46,318 nt of DNA from HGM12998 sp900756495 (GTDB lineage: Bacteria; Bacillota; Clostridia; Oscillospirales; Oscillospiraceae), in assembly GCA_958477305.1 (NCBI GenBank), contig CAUEFI010000021.1, positions 1 through 46,318 on the forward strand. Direction: 5' to 3'. Position 1 is the first letter of the stretch, and each line of letters begins with the position of its first letter. This document shows, one piece after another, positions 22,681-30,970 of the stretch. The position numbers and the translations under genes were made by a program. The notes below the pieces were generated by a model that saw nothing but the letters and a program-made list of their open reading frames with translations, had not been told where the DNA came from and searched no databases.

Positions 22681-24246
22681 GGCCACCAGGGACTCAGTGG
22701 TCAGCAGAGTGCTGGCAATGGAGGCGGCGTTCTCCAGGGCGGAGCGGGTCACCTTAGTAGGATCAACGATACCGGCGGAGAGCATGTCGCAGTAGGTCTC
22801 TTTATAAGCGTCGAAACCGTAGCCGGTCTTGCCGGACTCCTTGATCTTCTCCAGCACGACGGAGCCGTCAATGCCGGCATTCGCAGCAATCTGGCGCATG
22901 GGCTCGGCCAGAGCGCGGGCCACAATGTTTACGCCGGTCTTCTCGTCGCCCTCCAGCTCGGGGAGGAGCTTCTCCACGGCGGCGATGGCGTTGACGTAGG
23001 CGGTACCGCCGCCAGCCACAATGCCCTCTTCCACAGCGGCGCGGGTGGCGTTCAGAGCGTCCTCGATGCGGAGCTTCTTCTCCTTCATCTCCACCTCGGT
23101 AGCGGCGCCGACGCGGACGATGGCCACGCCGCCGGACAGCTTGGCCAAGCGCTCCTGGAGCTTCTCGCGGTCGTAGTCGCTGGTGGTGGTCTCAATCTGG
23201 CTCTTGATCTGGTTGACCCTGGCCTTGATGGCGTCAGCGGAACCGGCGCCGTCCACAATAATGGTGTTCTCCTTGGAGACCTTCACCTGGCGGGCGCGGC
23301 CCAGCATATCCATGCTGGTCTCCTTGAGCTCATAGCCCATGTCGGAGGAGACCACGGTGCCGCCGGTGAGGACGGCGATGTCCTCCAGCATCTCCTTGCG
23401 GCGGTCGCCGAAGCCGGGGGCCTTGACGCACACCACGTTCAGAGTGCCGCGGAGCTTGTTGACAATCAGAGTGGACAGCGCGTCGCCCTCCACGTCCTCC
23501 GCAACAATGAGGAGCTTCTTGCCATTCTGGATGATCTGCTCCAGGATGGGCAGGATCTCCTGGATGTTGGAGATCTTCTTATCGGTGATCAGGATGAGAG
23601 CGTCGTCCAGAACAGCCTCCATCTTCTCGGTGTCAGTGACCATATAAGGAGTAATATAGCCGCGGTCGAACTGCATGCCCTCTACGACCTCGCTGTAGGT
23701 CTCGGCGGTCTTGGACTCCTCCACGGTGATGACGCCGTCGTGGGAGACCTTCTCCATGGCCTCGGCGATGAGCTTGCCGATGACCTCGTCGCTGGAGGAA
23801 ATGGCGCCGACGCGGGCGATATCGGCCGTGCCGTTGACGGGCTTGGAGTTCTTCTTGATCTCCTCAATGGCGGCGGCGGTGGCCTTGGCAATGCCCTTCT
23901 TCATGACCATGGGGTTGGCACCGGCGGCCAGGTTCTTCAAGCCCTCGCGGATGATGGCCTGGGCCAGCAGGGTAGCGGTAGTCGTACCGTCGCCGGCCAC
24001 GTCGTTGGTCTTGGTGGCGACTTCCTTTACCAGCTGAGCGCCCATGTTCTCAAAGGGATCCTCCAGCTCAATCTCCTTGGCGATGGTTACGCCGTCGTTG
24101 GTAATGAGGGGAGCGCCGAACTTCTTGTCCAGCACCACGTTGCGGCCCTTGGGGCCCATCGTAATCTTAACGGTATCGGCGAGCTGGTTGACACCCCGCT
24201 CCAGAGCGTGACGGGCCTCCTCGCCGTAGCAGATAATCTTGGCCAT
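22618..24246 (-). CDS. groEL: Chaperonin GroEL
   Basis: The 60-kDa double-ring chaperonin, working with GroES in ATP-driven folding. Clear signatures are MAKIICYGEEARHALERGVNQLADTV, the ATP-binding VTMGPKGRNV-like stretch (ITMGPKGRNVVLDKKFG), NDVAGDGTTTATLLAQ, and the C-terminal GGTAYVNA, AGIDGSVVLEKI and PAAPDMGGMY tail. Length, 542 residues, is normal. It is the second gene of the groES-groEL operon, 43 bases after groES, and is controlled by the CIRCE element upstream. Its 3' end is duplicated at 20893-21099. Confidence 0.98.
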   Translation of the reverse strand: MAKIICYGEEARHALERGVNQLADTVKITMGPKGRNVVLDKKFGAPLITNDGVTIAKEIELEDPFENMGAQLVKEVATKTNDVAGDGTTTATLLAQAIIREGLKNLAAGANPMVMKKGIAKATAAAIEEIKKNSKPVNGTADIARVGAISSSDEVIGKLIAEAMEKVSHDGVITVEESKTAETYSEVVEGMQFDRGYITPYMVTDTEKMEAVLDDALILITDKKISNIQEILPILEQIIQNGKKLLIVAEDVEGDALSTLIVNKLRGTLNVVCVKAPGFGDRRKEMLEDIAVLTGGTVVSSDMGYELKETSMDMLGRARQVKVSKENTIIVDGAGSADAIKARVNQIKSQIETTTSDYDREKLQERLAKLSGGVAIVRVGAATEVEMKEKKLRIEDALNATRAAVEEGIVAGGGTAYVNAIAAVEKLLPELEGDEKTGVNIVARALAEPMRQIAANAGIDGSVVLEKIKESGKTGYGFDAYKETYCDMLSAGIVDPTKVTRSALENAASIASTLLTTESLVADKPQPPAPAAPAAPDMGGMY

Positions 24247-24289
24247 AATTATTACCTCCAGTTATATTGAGATTGCAAATTGCACTATG

Positions 24290-24574
24290 TTATTCGACAA
24301 TCGCGAGAATGTCACTCTGACGGACGATAGTATACTCCTCGCCGTCCACCTTGACCTCAGTGCCGGAATACTTGCTGGTAATGACCTTGTCGCCCTTCTT
24401 AACGGTCATGGTGATCTCCTTGCCGTCCACCAGTCCGCCGGGGCCTACCTCGATGACCTCTGCCACCTCGGGCTTCTCCTTGGCCGCCCCAGTCAGAATA
24501 ATACCGCTCTTGGTCTTCTCCTCAGCCTCTACCAGCTTGATAACCACGCGATCTGCAAGGGGTTTGAGTTTCAT
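24290..24574 (-). CDS. groES: Co-chaperonin GroES
   Basis: The heptameric lid of GroEL. It is 94 residues, starting MKLKPLADRVVIKLVEAEEKTKSGIILTG, with the mobile loop and the later GKEITMTVKKGDKVITSKYSGTEVKVDGEEYTIVRQSDILA block typical of GroES. The ATG at 24574 has AAGGAGG upstream at about 9-base spacing. The upstream in-frame start extends into the leader and is rejected. It is preceded by a SigA-type promoter and a perfect CIRCE operator. Confidence 0.98.
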   Translation of the reverse strand: MKLKPLADRVVIKLVEAEEKTKSGIILTGAAKEKPEVAEVIEVGPGGLVDGKEITMTVKKGDKVITSKYSGTEVKVDGEEYTIVRQSDILAIVE

Positions 24575-24623
24575 GTTAGGTTCCTCCTTATATGTGTGAT
24601 TTTTCTTGTTAACCATTCAGGGG

Positions 24624-24650
24624 TTAGCACTCATTTTATCGGAGTGCTAA
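24624..24650 (-). promoter_or_regulatory. CIRCE operator (HrcA binding site)
   Basis: A perfect consensus inverted repeat, TTAGCACTC-N9-GAGTGCTAA, between the groES promoter and the groES start. It predicts heat-shock repression by HrcA. Confidence 0.97.
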
Positions 24651-24660
24651 CACGCTTATT

Positions 24661-24689
24661 ATAATAAACGCTGTTTCCAATTTGCGCAA
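24661..24689 (-). promoter_or_regulatory. groES-groEL promoter
   Basis: On the minus strand TTGCGC and TATTAT have a 17-base spacer (an alternative -10, TATAAT, lies 3 bases further on). The CIRCE element overlaps the predicted transcription start. Confidence 0.75.
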
Positions 24690-24744
24690 GTCCTGATTTT
24701 TAAATATTCTGTGAATTTTTTTAAAAAACCATTTAATAAGTCAA

Positions 24745-24779
24745 AACAGCTCCCGCAAACTAGCGGAAGCTGCTTTTTT
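24745..24779. terminator. Bidirectional terminator upstream of groES
   Basis: Arms CAGCTCCCGC and GCGGAAGCTG (one mismatch), 6-base loop, with TTTTTT on the plus strand and TTTTGAC on the minus strand. For minus-strand transcription it ends the SLH-protein operon before groES. It is the only structure in the gene-free stretch 24690-24969. Confidence 0.75.
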
Positions 24780-24969
24780 CTTTTGTTTTCTTTTGTTTTT
24801 CATTTTTCTTCACAGGGCTCTAAATTTCACAGTCCCTGTTTGCTCTAAAGAATCTTCTCCTTTTTAGCAGACGCTCTGATGGAGAGCTCATACATACACC
24901 TGTCCGCTCCCCCTTTTGAGACTCTGCCGCAGCGCGGGGCGGCGCATGATGCGCCCCTGCACTTCCTCC

Positions 24970-26157
24970 TTACGGCAGAAGCGTATCCGGCGCACTGAGC
25001 GAGTTGCCGCTTCCCCACAGGATAATGCGCTGTTCCGCCCGGGCCATACGGGCCGCAATGGCCGCCACCTCAGCGCGGGTAATCGTAGCCTCTGGCCGGA
25101 AGATCAGGCTGCTGTCCACACCGGAAAGAATGCCGGCTGCATACAGGCGGTAAATCTCGTCGGCCCCTCCGCTCTTCGCCGATACATCGGGTACTGCCGC
25201 CTTGACCCGGTCCAGACTGTTGATCTGGGGCAGCTCCTTGGCCAGCGTGGTGGCTCCAAAAATCCGGGCCATCTCCCGGCGGGTAACAGGACTGGAATAC
25301 TCATAATCTCCAGCTTTGATGATGCCACAGGCAATACAGTAATCCACAGCCGGCTGATACCATACGGGATTCTCATTATTTTTCAAATGGAAATCGTCTC
25401 CCCGATAGCGGCTCTCCAGGTTTGCGGCCAGTTGAAGCGCCTCGGCCACCGTAAGCGTGGCGTCAGGCGCAAAGCGGTTGCTGCCCACTCCGGATACCAG
25501 TCCCACATTGTAAGCCACGTTGACCCAGACTGCATACCAATCTCTCGGGCTCACGTCGGTAAAAGAGGGCTTCAGCCCCCGCGTCAGGGGAAATTGAGAA
25601 GAGGGAACCTCTTTTTCCTGCAGCAGGGAAGGAAAGTCAAAGACCGGTATCGCAGTCTTCTCCGCTCCCTGGTAGAGATTCAAAACCTCTACGCCGCCCT
25701 GCTCCACGACCTCGGCCTTGTCATAGACAAAGTCGTACACCACATTGGTGGTCCCCCCCTGCTCATCAGTCAGCGGCAGTATACTCACTACGCCCCACTT
25801 TATACCCTTTTGGGCGATGTAAACGCCGGAGTTGATATGAAACAGGCTGTCATACTCGGGCCGAATGAGGTAACGCCCATCCTGCCGGATAACGCCCAGC
25901 TTACTTCCCAGCTTGACCTGGGCCATGCCCAGCGAGAAGTCCAGCGCCGATGAGTACTGGATGGGAATGACAATCTGTCTTGCCGGGTTGGCATAGCCCC
26001 ACTTTCCGTCCTTTTCCGCCAGAGCCAGCCCCTCGCTGTATCCCCAGATAGTCACGCCTGCCGCTGCGGCAGCCCCTGGAAGAAGCCCCGCCGCCAGGGC
26101 TGCGCACAGCAGCAGCCCTCCCAATCTTATTCCAATTCCAACTGCTCTTTTTTTCAT
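24970..26157 (-). CDS. Secreted WG-repeat protein with C-terminal SLH domains
   Basis: 395 residues. An N-terminal signal peptide (about 1-33, ending GAAAAAG) is followed by two to three WG-type repeats (EKDGKWGYANPARQIVIPIQY at about 48-68, KLGVIRQDGRYLIRPEYD at about 86-103, IKWGVVSI at about 119-126), thought to bind ligands or protein partners. From about 199 to the end come three SLH repeats (FTDVSPRDWYAVWVNVAYNVGLVSG; WYQPAVDYCIACGIIKAG with SSPVTRREMARI; VPDVSAKSGGADEIYRLYAAGILSG with TITRAEVAAIAARM). It should be exported and held on the cell wall. GAGG lies 9 bases before ATG 26157. It lies 37 bases after the methyltransferase gene and is probably cotranscribed. Confidence 0.9.
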   Translation of the reverse strand: MKKRAVGIGIRLGGLLLCAALAAGLLPGAAAAAGVTIWGYSEGLALAEKDGKWGYANPARQIVIPIQYSSALDFSLGMAQVKLGSKLGVIRQDGRYLIRPEYDSLFHINSGVYIAQKGIKWGVVSILPLTDEQGGTTNVVYDFVYDKAEVVEQGGVEVLNLYQGAEKTAIPVFDFPSLLQEKEVPSSQFPLTRGLKPSFTDVSPRDWYAVWVNVAYNVGLVSGVGSNRFAPDATLTVAEALQLAANLESRYRGDDFHLKNNENPVWYQPAVDYCIACGIIKAGDYEYSSPVTRREMARIFGATTLAKELPQINSLDRVKAAVPDVSAKSGGADEIYRLYAAGILSGVDSSLIFRPEATITRAEVAAIAARMARAEQRIILWGSGNSLSAPDTLLP

Positions 26158-26194
26158 ATACAGAATCCTCATTCCAAGCCCGGCCCGTATCTTC

Positions 26195-27313
26195 CTACTT
26201 TCCATACAGGAACAGATCGCATTTGATCATTCCGTTATAGAGTTTGCGTTTCCGATCCGCCTGCCGGCCGAAGGTCCGCTCAAACTCCGTGTGGGAGGAG
26301 AGTACCGCTGACCTCCAGCCGGGAGGCAGTCCCCGCACCGCCGCGCCGAATGCGCGGTACAAGTCCTCGGCTTCCCGCTTTTCCATGATGCGCTCTCCGT
26401 AGGGCGGATTGGTGACCACCCGTCCAAAGGGCTCGTCCCGGTGAAATTTTGCGGCGTCGGCCACCTCGAACCGGATGATGTCCTCCACCTCGGCCTTCCC
26501 GGCGTTGCTGCGGGCGATTTCCACTGCCCTGGGGTCTATATCGCCCCCCCAGATTTCATATGTCCCGTCAAACTCCCTGTCCATGGCCTCTCCGGCCGCC
26601 TCCATCCACACTTTGGAGGGAAGCCATTCCCACCGCTGAGCAGAAAAGGATCGGTTTAAACCGGGCGCCCGGTTCCGGGCGATCAGGGCGGCCTCGATGG
26701 CGATGGTGCCGGAACCGCAGAAGGGGTCGCAGAAGGGATCTCTCCCCCGGTAGCGGGAGAGGAGCACCATCGCCGCAGCCAGAGTCTCCCGCAGAGGCGC
26801 CTCCACCCCAACAGCGCGGTATCCCCGCTTATGGAGCCCGGCGCCTGAGGTGTCCAGCATCAGGGTGGCTGTATCCTTCATAATAGAGAACTGAACCTGA
26901 TGCACAGGCCCATTTTCGGGCAGGGTATTCAGTCCGTAGTGCGCACCCAAGCGGGTGGCCACAGCCTTCTTAATGACCGCCTGACAGGCCGGCACGGAAT
27001 GGAGCGCGGAGTGGAGCGCGTATCCCTTCACTGGAAAAGCTCCGTGCTTGGGCACAAAATGCTCCCAGGGCAAGGCCCGTGTTCCCTCAAAGAGTGCGTC
27101 AAAATCTGCCGCGGGAAATTGCCCCAGCACCAGAAGCACCCGTTCTCCGGTACGCAGATTCAGATTGACCCTGGGAATATCGGCAGGGGAAGCAGTACAC
27201 CGTACCCGTCCATTTTCAGCCCGGACACCGGGCAGCTCCAGACGGCGCAGTTCGTCAGCGCACAGCCCCTCCAGGCCAAAAAGTGTGGGAATCGCTAGCT
27301 CCAGGTGTTCCAT
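26195..27313 (-). CDS. THUMP-domain class I RNA methyltransferase (RlmL/YpsC-like)
   Basis: 372 residues. The N-terminal ferredoxin-like/THUMP part (about 1-155) starts LELAIPTLFGLEGLCADELRRL. The C-terminal Rossmann methyltransferase has the SAM motif PFCDPFCGSGTIAIEAALIA, the GGDIDPRAVEIARSNA acidic loop and the catalytic motif TNPPYGERI. This layout is that of bacterial 23S rRNA (guanine-N2)-methyltransferase RlmL N-terminal-type proteins such as Bacillus YpsC. The ATG at 27313 has GGAG at 6-base spacing; a TTG four codons upstream falls within that site and is rejected. It is the first gene of a likely two-gene unit with the SLH protein. Confidence 0.92.
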   Translation of the reverse strand: MEHLELAIPTLFGLEGLCADELRRLELPGVRAENGRVRCTASPADIPRVNLNLRTGERVLLVLGQFPAADFDALFEGTRALPWEHFVPKHGAFPVKGYALHSALHSVPACQAVIKKAVATRLGAHYGLNTLPENGPVHQVQFSIMKDTATLMLDTSGAGLHKRGYRAVGVEAPLRETLAAAMVLLSRYRGRDPFCDPFCGSGTIAIEAALIARNRAPGLNRSFSAQRWEWLPSKVWMEAAGEAMDREFDGTYEIWGGDIDPRAVEIARSNAGKAEVEDIIRFEVADAAKFHRDEPFGRVVTNPPYGERIMEKREAEDLYRAFGAAVRGLPPGWRSAVLSSHTEFERTFGRQADRKRKLYNGMIKCDLFLYGK

Positions 27314-27476
27314 GCGGCTCTCCAATCCATAAGCGGAAAATTTAATACGAACAGTATAGCTTATTTTTCATCATTTGGCAAATCCTTTTAGCCCCCGTTC
27401 GGGTTCCTTTCAGGAATTTTACTTTTCTTTTTCCCCCAAGTGTGATAGGATATCATCAAAAGGAGGGATGCCGTCT

Positions 27477-27929
27477 ATGAACCCCAGCATTGCGTGGCTG
27501 ATCGCCTTGGTCGTCTTCTGTGTTTTGGAAGCGGCTACCATTGGCCTGGTATCCATCTGGTTTGCCGCCGGGGCGCTGATCGCCCTTTTCGCCTCATTTT
27601 TTACCGGCAACATCTGGATTCAGTTCGCCGTGTTTCTGGCGGTCTCTTTTCTCTGCCTGCTTGCGGTGCGTCCCATGGCCCGCAAGTACATCACCCCCCG
27701 CCGCCAAGCCACCAACGCCGACCGCGTCATCGGCGCGGAGGGTATGGTCCTGGAGGACATCAACAACCTGAAAGCCCGGGGACAGGTTAAGGTCCAGGGC
27801 AACATCTGGACCGCCCGAACGGAGGACGACCGTCCTATCCCCAAGGATACTACGGTGCGGGTTCTGCGCATTGAAGGCGTAAAGCTCATCGTCGCGCCGC
27901 TGCAGGAAGCTGGAAAAGGAGGAATTTAG
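27477..27929 (+). CDS. NfeD family membrane protein
   Basis: 150 residues with two or three N-terminal transmembrane helices (about 4-65: SIAWLIALVVFCVLEAATIGL, GLVSIWFAAGALIALFASFF and FAVFLAVSFLCLLAVRP) and a soluble C-terminal OB-fold domain (about 85-145: GAEGMVLEDINN, GQVKVQGNIWTARTEDD, VLRIEGVKLIV). It is the short NfeD type that partners stomatin-like proteins, and the partner gene follows after two bases. The ATG at 27477 has AAAGGAGG 10 bases upstream. The pair is thought to act in membrane microdomain organisation or quality control. Confidence 0.92.
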   Translation: MNPSIAWLIALVVFCVLEAATIGLVSIWFAAGALIALFASFFTGNIWIQFAVFLAVSFLCLLAVRPMARKYITPRRQATNADRVIGAEGMVLEDINNLKARGQVKVQGNIWTARTEDDRPIPKDTTVRVLRIEGVKLIVAPLQEAGKGGI

Positions 27930-27931
27930 TC

Positions 27932-28864
27932 ATGCCGCCTATTACCCCTATTATTATTATCATCCTTGTCATCATTGTCCTGCTCATCCTGGCCACCAAC
28001 ATCAAGGTAGTCCAGCAGTCCAAGGCCTATGTGGTGGAGCGCTTGGGCGCCTTCCACTCCGTCTGGGGCGTCGGTATCCACTTCAAAGTTCCCTTTATTG
28101 AGAAGGTGGCCAAGGCCGTCTCGCTCAAGGAGCAGGTGGTGGACTTTGCCCCCCAGCCTGTGATTACCAAGGACAACGTCACCATGCAGATCGATACGGT
28201 GCTCTATTTCCAGATCACTGATCCCAAGCTCTATACCTACGGTGTGGAGCACCCTATGTCTGCCATTGAGAACCTCACCGCCACGACGCTGCGCAACATT
28301 ATCGGCGACTTGGAACTGGATCAGTCGCTCACCAGCCGCGACATTATCAACTCCAAAATGCGGGCCATTCTGGACGAGGCCACTGATCCATGGGGCATCA
28401 AGGTAAACCGTGTCGAGCTGAAAAACATCATTCCGCCTCGTGAGATTCAGGATGCGATGGAGAAACAGATGAAGGCCGAGCGCGAGCGCCGTGAGGCCAT
28501 CCTCCAGGCGGAAGGCCAAAAGCAGAGCCAGATCCTGGTGGCCGAGGGCGAGAAACAGTCTGTTATCCTCCGGGCCGACGCTGCAAAGCAGGCCGCCATT
28601 ATGAAGGCCGAGGGCGAGGCGGAGGCCATCATGAAGGTCCAGCAGGCCACTGCCGAAGCCTTGAAGCTGCTGAATGCCGCCAACCCTAACGAGCAGGTGG
28701 TAAAAATCAAGGCCTTAGAGGCCTTTCAGGCCGCTGCTGACGGCAAAGCCACCAAAATTATTATTCCCAGTGAGATTCAAGGTCTGGCCGGCCTGTGTGC
28801 CAGCGCCAAAGCCGTCTTTGACGGTGTAGAGCCCAACAAGCCGGCCTCTCCTGCCGGAAAATAG
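27932..28864 (+). CDS. SPFH/Band 7 (stomatin-like) protein
   Basis: 310 residues. One N-terminal membrane anchor (PIIIIILVIIVLLILATNI, about 5-24) is followed by the SPFH domain (about 25-190: VVQQSKAYVVERLGAFHSVWGVG, QVVDFAPQPVITKDNVTMQIDTVLYFQI, LRNIIGDLELDQSLTSRD, WGIKVNRVELKNI), then a Glu/Ala/Lys-rich coiled coil (about 170-240) and a C-terminal hydrophobic/Pro tail. This is the QmcA/stomatin-like subgroup linked to NfeD. The ribosome binding site GGAGG overlaps the end of nfeD, so the two are coupled. A terminator follows. Confidence 0.94.
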   Translation: MPPITPIIIIILVIIVLLILATNIKVVQQSKAYVVERLGAFHSVWGVGIHFKVPFIEKVAKAVSLKEQVVDFAPQPVITKDNVTMQIDTVLYFQITDPKLYTYGVEHPMSAIENLTATTLRNIIGDLELDQSLTSRDIINSKMRAILDEATDPWGIKVNRVELKNIIPPREIQDAMEKQMKAERERREAILQAEGQKQSQILVAEGEKQSVILRADAAKQAAIMKAEGEAEAIMKVQQATAEALKLLNAANPNEQVVKIKALEAFQAAADGKATKIIIPSEIQGLAGLCASAKAVFDGVEPNKPASPAGK

Positions 28865-28888
28865 CAGCTGGCCTTGACTGCTCTTCTT

Positions 28889-28931
28889 ACCTGCCATTCG
28901 CCGTGTTAAGTGCGGCGGGTGGCAGGTTTTT
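28889..28931 (+). terminator. Terminator of the NfeD-SPFH operon
   Basis: ACCTGCCA pairs with TGGCAGGT, with an inner CGCCG/CGGCG helix, followed by TTTTTG. Confidence 0.85.
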
Positions 28932-28993
28932 GTATCATATTTCAAATTTGTAACGTTTTATTATTGCTTTTTGTTATACATATCAAAAACATC

Positions 28994-29022
28994 TTTCATT
29001 TTCCCCTCTTCCATGTTATAAT
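28994..29022 (+). promoter_or_regulatory. Promoter of the PLP enzyme/DUF1847 operon
   Basis: TTTCAT and a consensus TATAAT with a 17-base spacer. The predicted start near 29029 lies downstream of every upstream in-frame start, supporting the GTG start at 29057. Confidence 0.65.
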
Positions 29023-29056
29023 AAAGGTACTATCATTTGGAAGAGTGGGTGATGCA

Positions 29057-30196
29057 GTGTTCGATTTCGACAGGATCTGGGACCGGACTCAGATAGACAA
29101 CAACAAGTGGCGGGCCTGTACCAACGGTGAAATTCCAATGTGGGTAGCCGATATGGACTTTGCCGCGCCCGCCCCGATTTTGGACGCCCTGAAAGCACGT
29201 CTGGAGCATCCCTTTTTCGGCTATGATTCCGTCTCTGTTGATGCCCTGAAAACAGTGGCTGAACACTATCGGAACACCTATGGCTGCCGTGTGGAGGACG
29301 ACTGGTTTGTGCTGATCCCCTCAGTGATGCCGGGCGTCAATATGGGCTGTATGGCGGCCGGAGGCGGCATTATGTACTGTACCCCGATGTACATGCACAT
29401 CCGCCGGGTAGGAAAAGAGACCGGCCTGCCTGTCACTGAAGTGCCCATGCAGTGCCGGAGCGGCCGGTATGAGTTGGATTTTGAGGCGATGGAGCGGGCG
29501 GTTACTCCGGAGACCAGGAGTTTTATTCTCTGCAGCCCTCACAATCCAGTGGGCAGAGTATTTGACAGGGACGAGCTTACCGATCTGATTTCCTTCTGCA
29601 GGCGCCACCATCTTACGCTCATCTCCGATGAAATCCACTGTGAACTGACGCTGGACGGCGCTCATATCCCCCTTTTTTCCGCCTGTGACGATGCTCTGAA
29701 GGGAACCGTTACTGTCAGCAGCAATGCTAAGATCTGCAATATTCCCCGCATTCCTATCGGCTTTGCCATCATACCGGACCCGGAGCTGCGGGCTCGATAT
29801 CAGGCCTGTGGGTATGGCCTCTTCGGCCGCGGGGCCACGCTCAATGGCCTTGCCCTGGAAAAAGCCTATGACGGATCCTGTGCCGGCTGGAAAGACGCCC
29901 TTCGAAATTACCTGAGGAGTAACCGGGATTACTCGGAAGGGCGGATAACCGCCATGCCCTGCTTGTCCGCAAGTCACGCAGAAGGTACCTACTTCACCTG
30001 GATTGACTGCTCCGCTCTTGGCCTGGATGACCCCTGTGCCTTTTTTAAGGAGGAGGCCAAAGTCATACTCAGCCCTGGTGCCGCCTTCGGCAACGGGCAG
30101 TTTGTCCGTCTCAACTTTGCCTGTCCCCGCGCTCAGCTGAAGGAGGCCCTTGATCGGATAGAGACCGCTGTCCATGCGGTTCAGAGGAGGTTATAA
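29057..30196 (+). CDS. MalY/PatB-family PLP-dependent enzyme (aminotransferase class I/II fold)
   Basis: 379 residues from a GTG start, matching the usual first residues FDFDRIWDR. Family members are cystathionine beta-lyase/aminotransferase-like (C-S lyases). Landmarks are IPMWVADMDFAAPAPILDAL, FFGYDSV, CSPHNPVGRVF (Asn163), ISDEIHCEL (Asp191) and the PLP-lysine region SSNAKICNIP (Lys225). Compared with the family pattern, the segment between MPGVNMGCMA and MYCTPMYMHI lacks the usual EPGD turn, and the usual S-x-S-K-T/A-F-N is SNAKICN. Substrate preference may differ from standard MalY. Ribosome binding is modest (GGGTG). DUF1847 follows after one base. Confidence 0.87.
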   Translation: MFDFDRIWDRTQIDNNKWRACTNGEIPMWVADMDFAAPAPILDALKARLEHPFFGYDSVSVDALKTVAEHYRNTYGCRVEDDWFVLIPSVMPGVNMGCMAAGGGIMYCTPMYMHIRRVGKETGLPVTEVPMQCRSGRYELDFEAMERAVTPETRSFILCSPHNPVGRVFDRDELTDLISFCRRHHLTLISDEIHCELTLDGAHIPLFSACDDALKGTVTVSSNAKICNIPRIPIGFAIIPDPELRARYQACGYGLFGRGATLNGLALEKAYDGSCAGWKDALRNYLRSNRDYSEGRITAMPCLSASHAEGTYFTWIDCSALGLDDPCAFFKEEAKVILSPGAAFGNGQFVRLNFACPRAQLKEALDRIETAVHAVQRRL

Positions 30197-30197
30197 T

Positions 30198-30890
30198 ATG
30201 AAAGAGAGCTCCTGCGCCAGCTGTCCCTTTCAGGATTCCGACCGGATCTGCCGGAGCAAGGATCCAGCCCATGCACGTTATCCCGAGGGCTGTCCCACTG
30301 TCTGCCGCTCTGAAACCATTGAGAAATCCAAGGCGGCCTATAACAGCGATCCGGCTGTCCGCCAGTTTGCCCTGAACGCCGCACGGCAGGAGGGTTCCTG
30401 CTACCTCCCCGGCCCCAATCCACGCGGCCCCTCGCCTCAGGCGTTCAAGCCCCGGGTACAGGAGACCGCAGAATTCTGCCTTAGAATGGGTTACCGCAAG
30501 ATTGGGCTCGCCTTCTGCGGCGCAGTCCACCACGAGGGCGCCACACTGCAGAAAATTCTGACGGCCTATGGTTTGGATGTGGTGTCCGTTATGTGTAAAA
30601 ATGGCGGTATCCCAAAAGAGCACTTAGGCATAACTGAGGAGGAAAAAAACTGCCCCGGCCGGTATGAAGTGATGTGCAATCCTATCGGTCAGGCCATGAT
30701 TCTCAACGAGGCGGGAACTGAGTTCAATCTGGTTCTTGGCCTGTGTGTAGGGCATGACTCGCTGTTTCTGAAATACAGCGATGCCCTGTGCACCGTGGTA
30801 GCCGCCAAGGACCGGGTATTGGGCCATAATCCCATGTCCGCTCTCTGGGCGGACAACTACAAGCGGTATCTTCTGAAGGGCGGAAAATAA
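30198..30890 (+). CDS. DUF1847 family protein (Cys-rich, metal-binding)
   Basis: 230 residues of the DUF1847 type. The N-terminus carries a cysteine cluster (Cys6, Cys9, Cys18, Cys32, Cys36: CASCPF...RIC...GCPTVC) that should bind zinc or an Fe-S cluster. The rest is a compact alpha/beta domain with further conserved blocks (MGYRKIGLAFCGAVHHEGATL, VVSVMCKNGGIPKEHLG, CNPIGQAMILNEAGTEFNLVLGLCVGHDSLF, VAAKDRVLGHNPMSALW). No enzymatic function is established. GAGGAGG lies 7 bases before the ATG and it follows the PLP enzyme directly, so they probably act together, perhaps in sulfur amino acid chemistry; this is inference. Confidence 0.88.
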   Translation: MKESSCASCPFQDSDRICRSKDPAHARYPEGCPTVCRSETIEKSKAAYNSDPAVRQFALNAARQEGSCYLPGPNPRGPSPQAFKPRVQETAEFCLRMGYRKIGLAFCGAVHHEGATLQKILTAYGLDVVSVMCKNGGIPKEHLGITEEEKNCPGRYEVMCNPIGQAMILNEAGTEFNLVLGLCVGHDSLFLKYSDALCTVVAAKDRVLGHNPMSALWADNYKRYLLKGGK

Positions 30891-30922
30891 GCGTCAAAGA
30901 ATATTATTTTTGCGGACAGCAC

Positions 30923-30970
30923 AATCCCCCCAGGCGGCGCAGCAAGACTGCGCCGCCTGGGGGGATTTTT
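30923..30970. terminator. Strong bidirectional terminator
   Basis: 20-base arms (30923-30942 and 30948-30967) with a 5-base loop, followed on the plus strand by TTTTT. It ends the DUF1847 operon and lies at the stop codon of the convergent UGSC paralogue. Confidence 0.9.

Noticed and set aside
22459..24270. Long plus-strand open frame (603 codons) opposite groEL
   Set aside because: It is the antisense shadow of groEL, produced by its GC-rich third codon positions. The protein is low-complexity Gly/Leu/Asp/Val with no family features.
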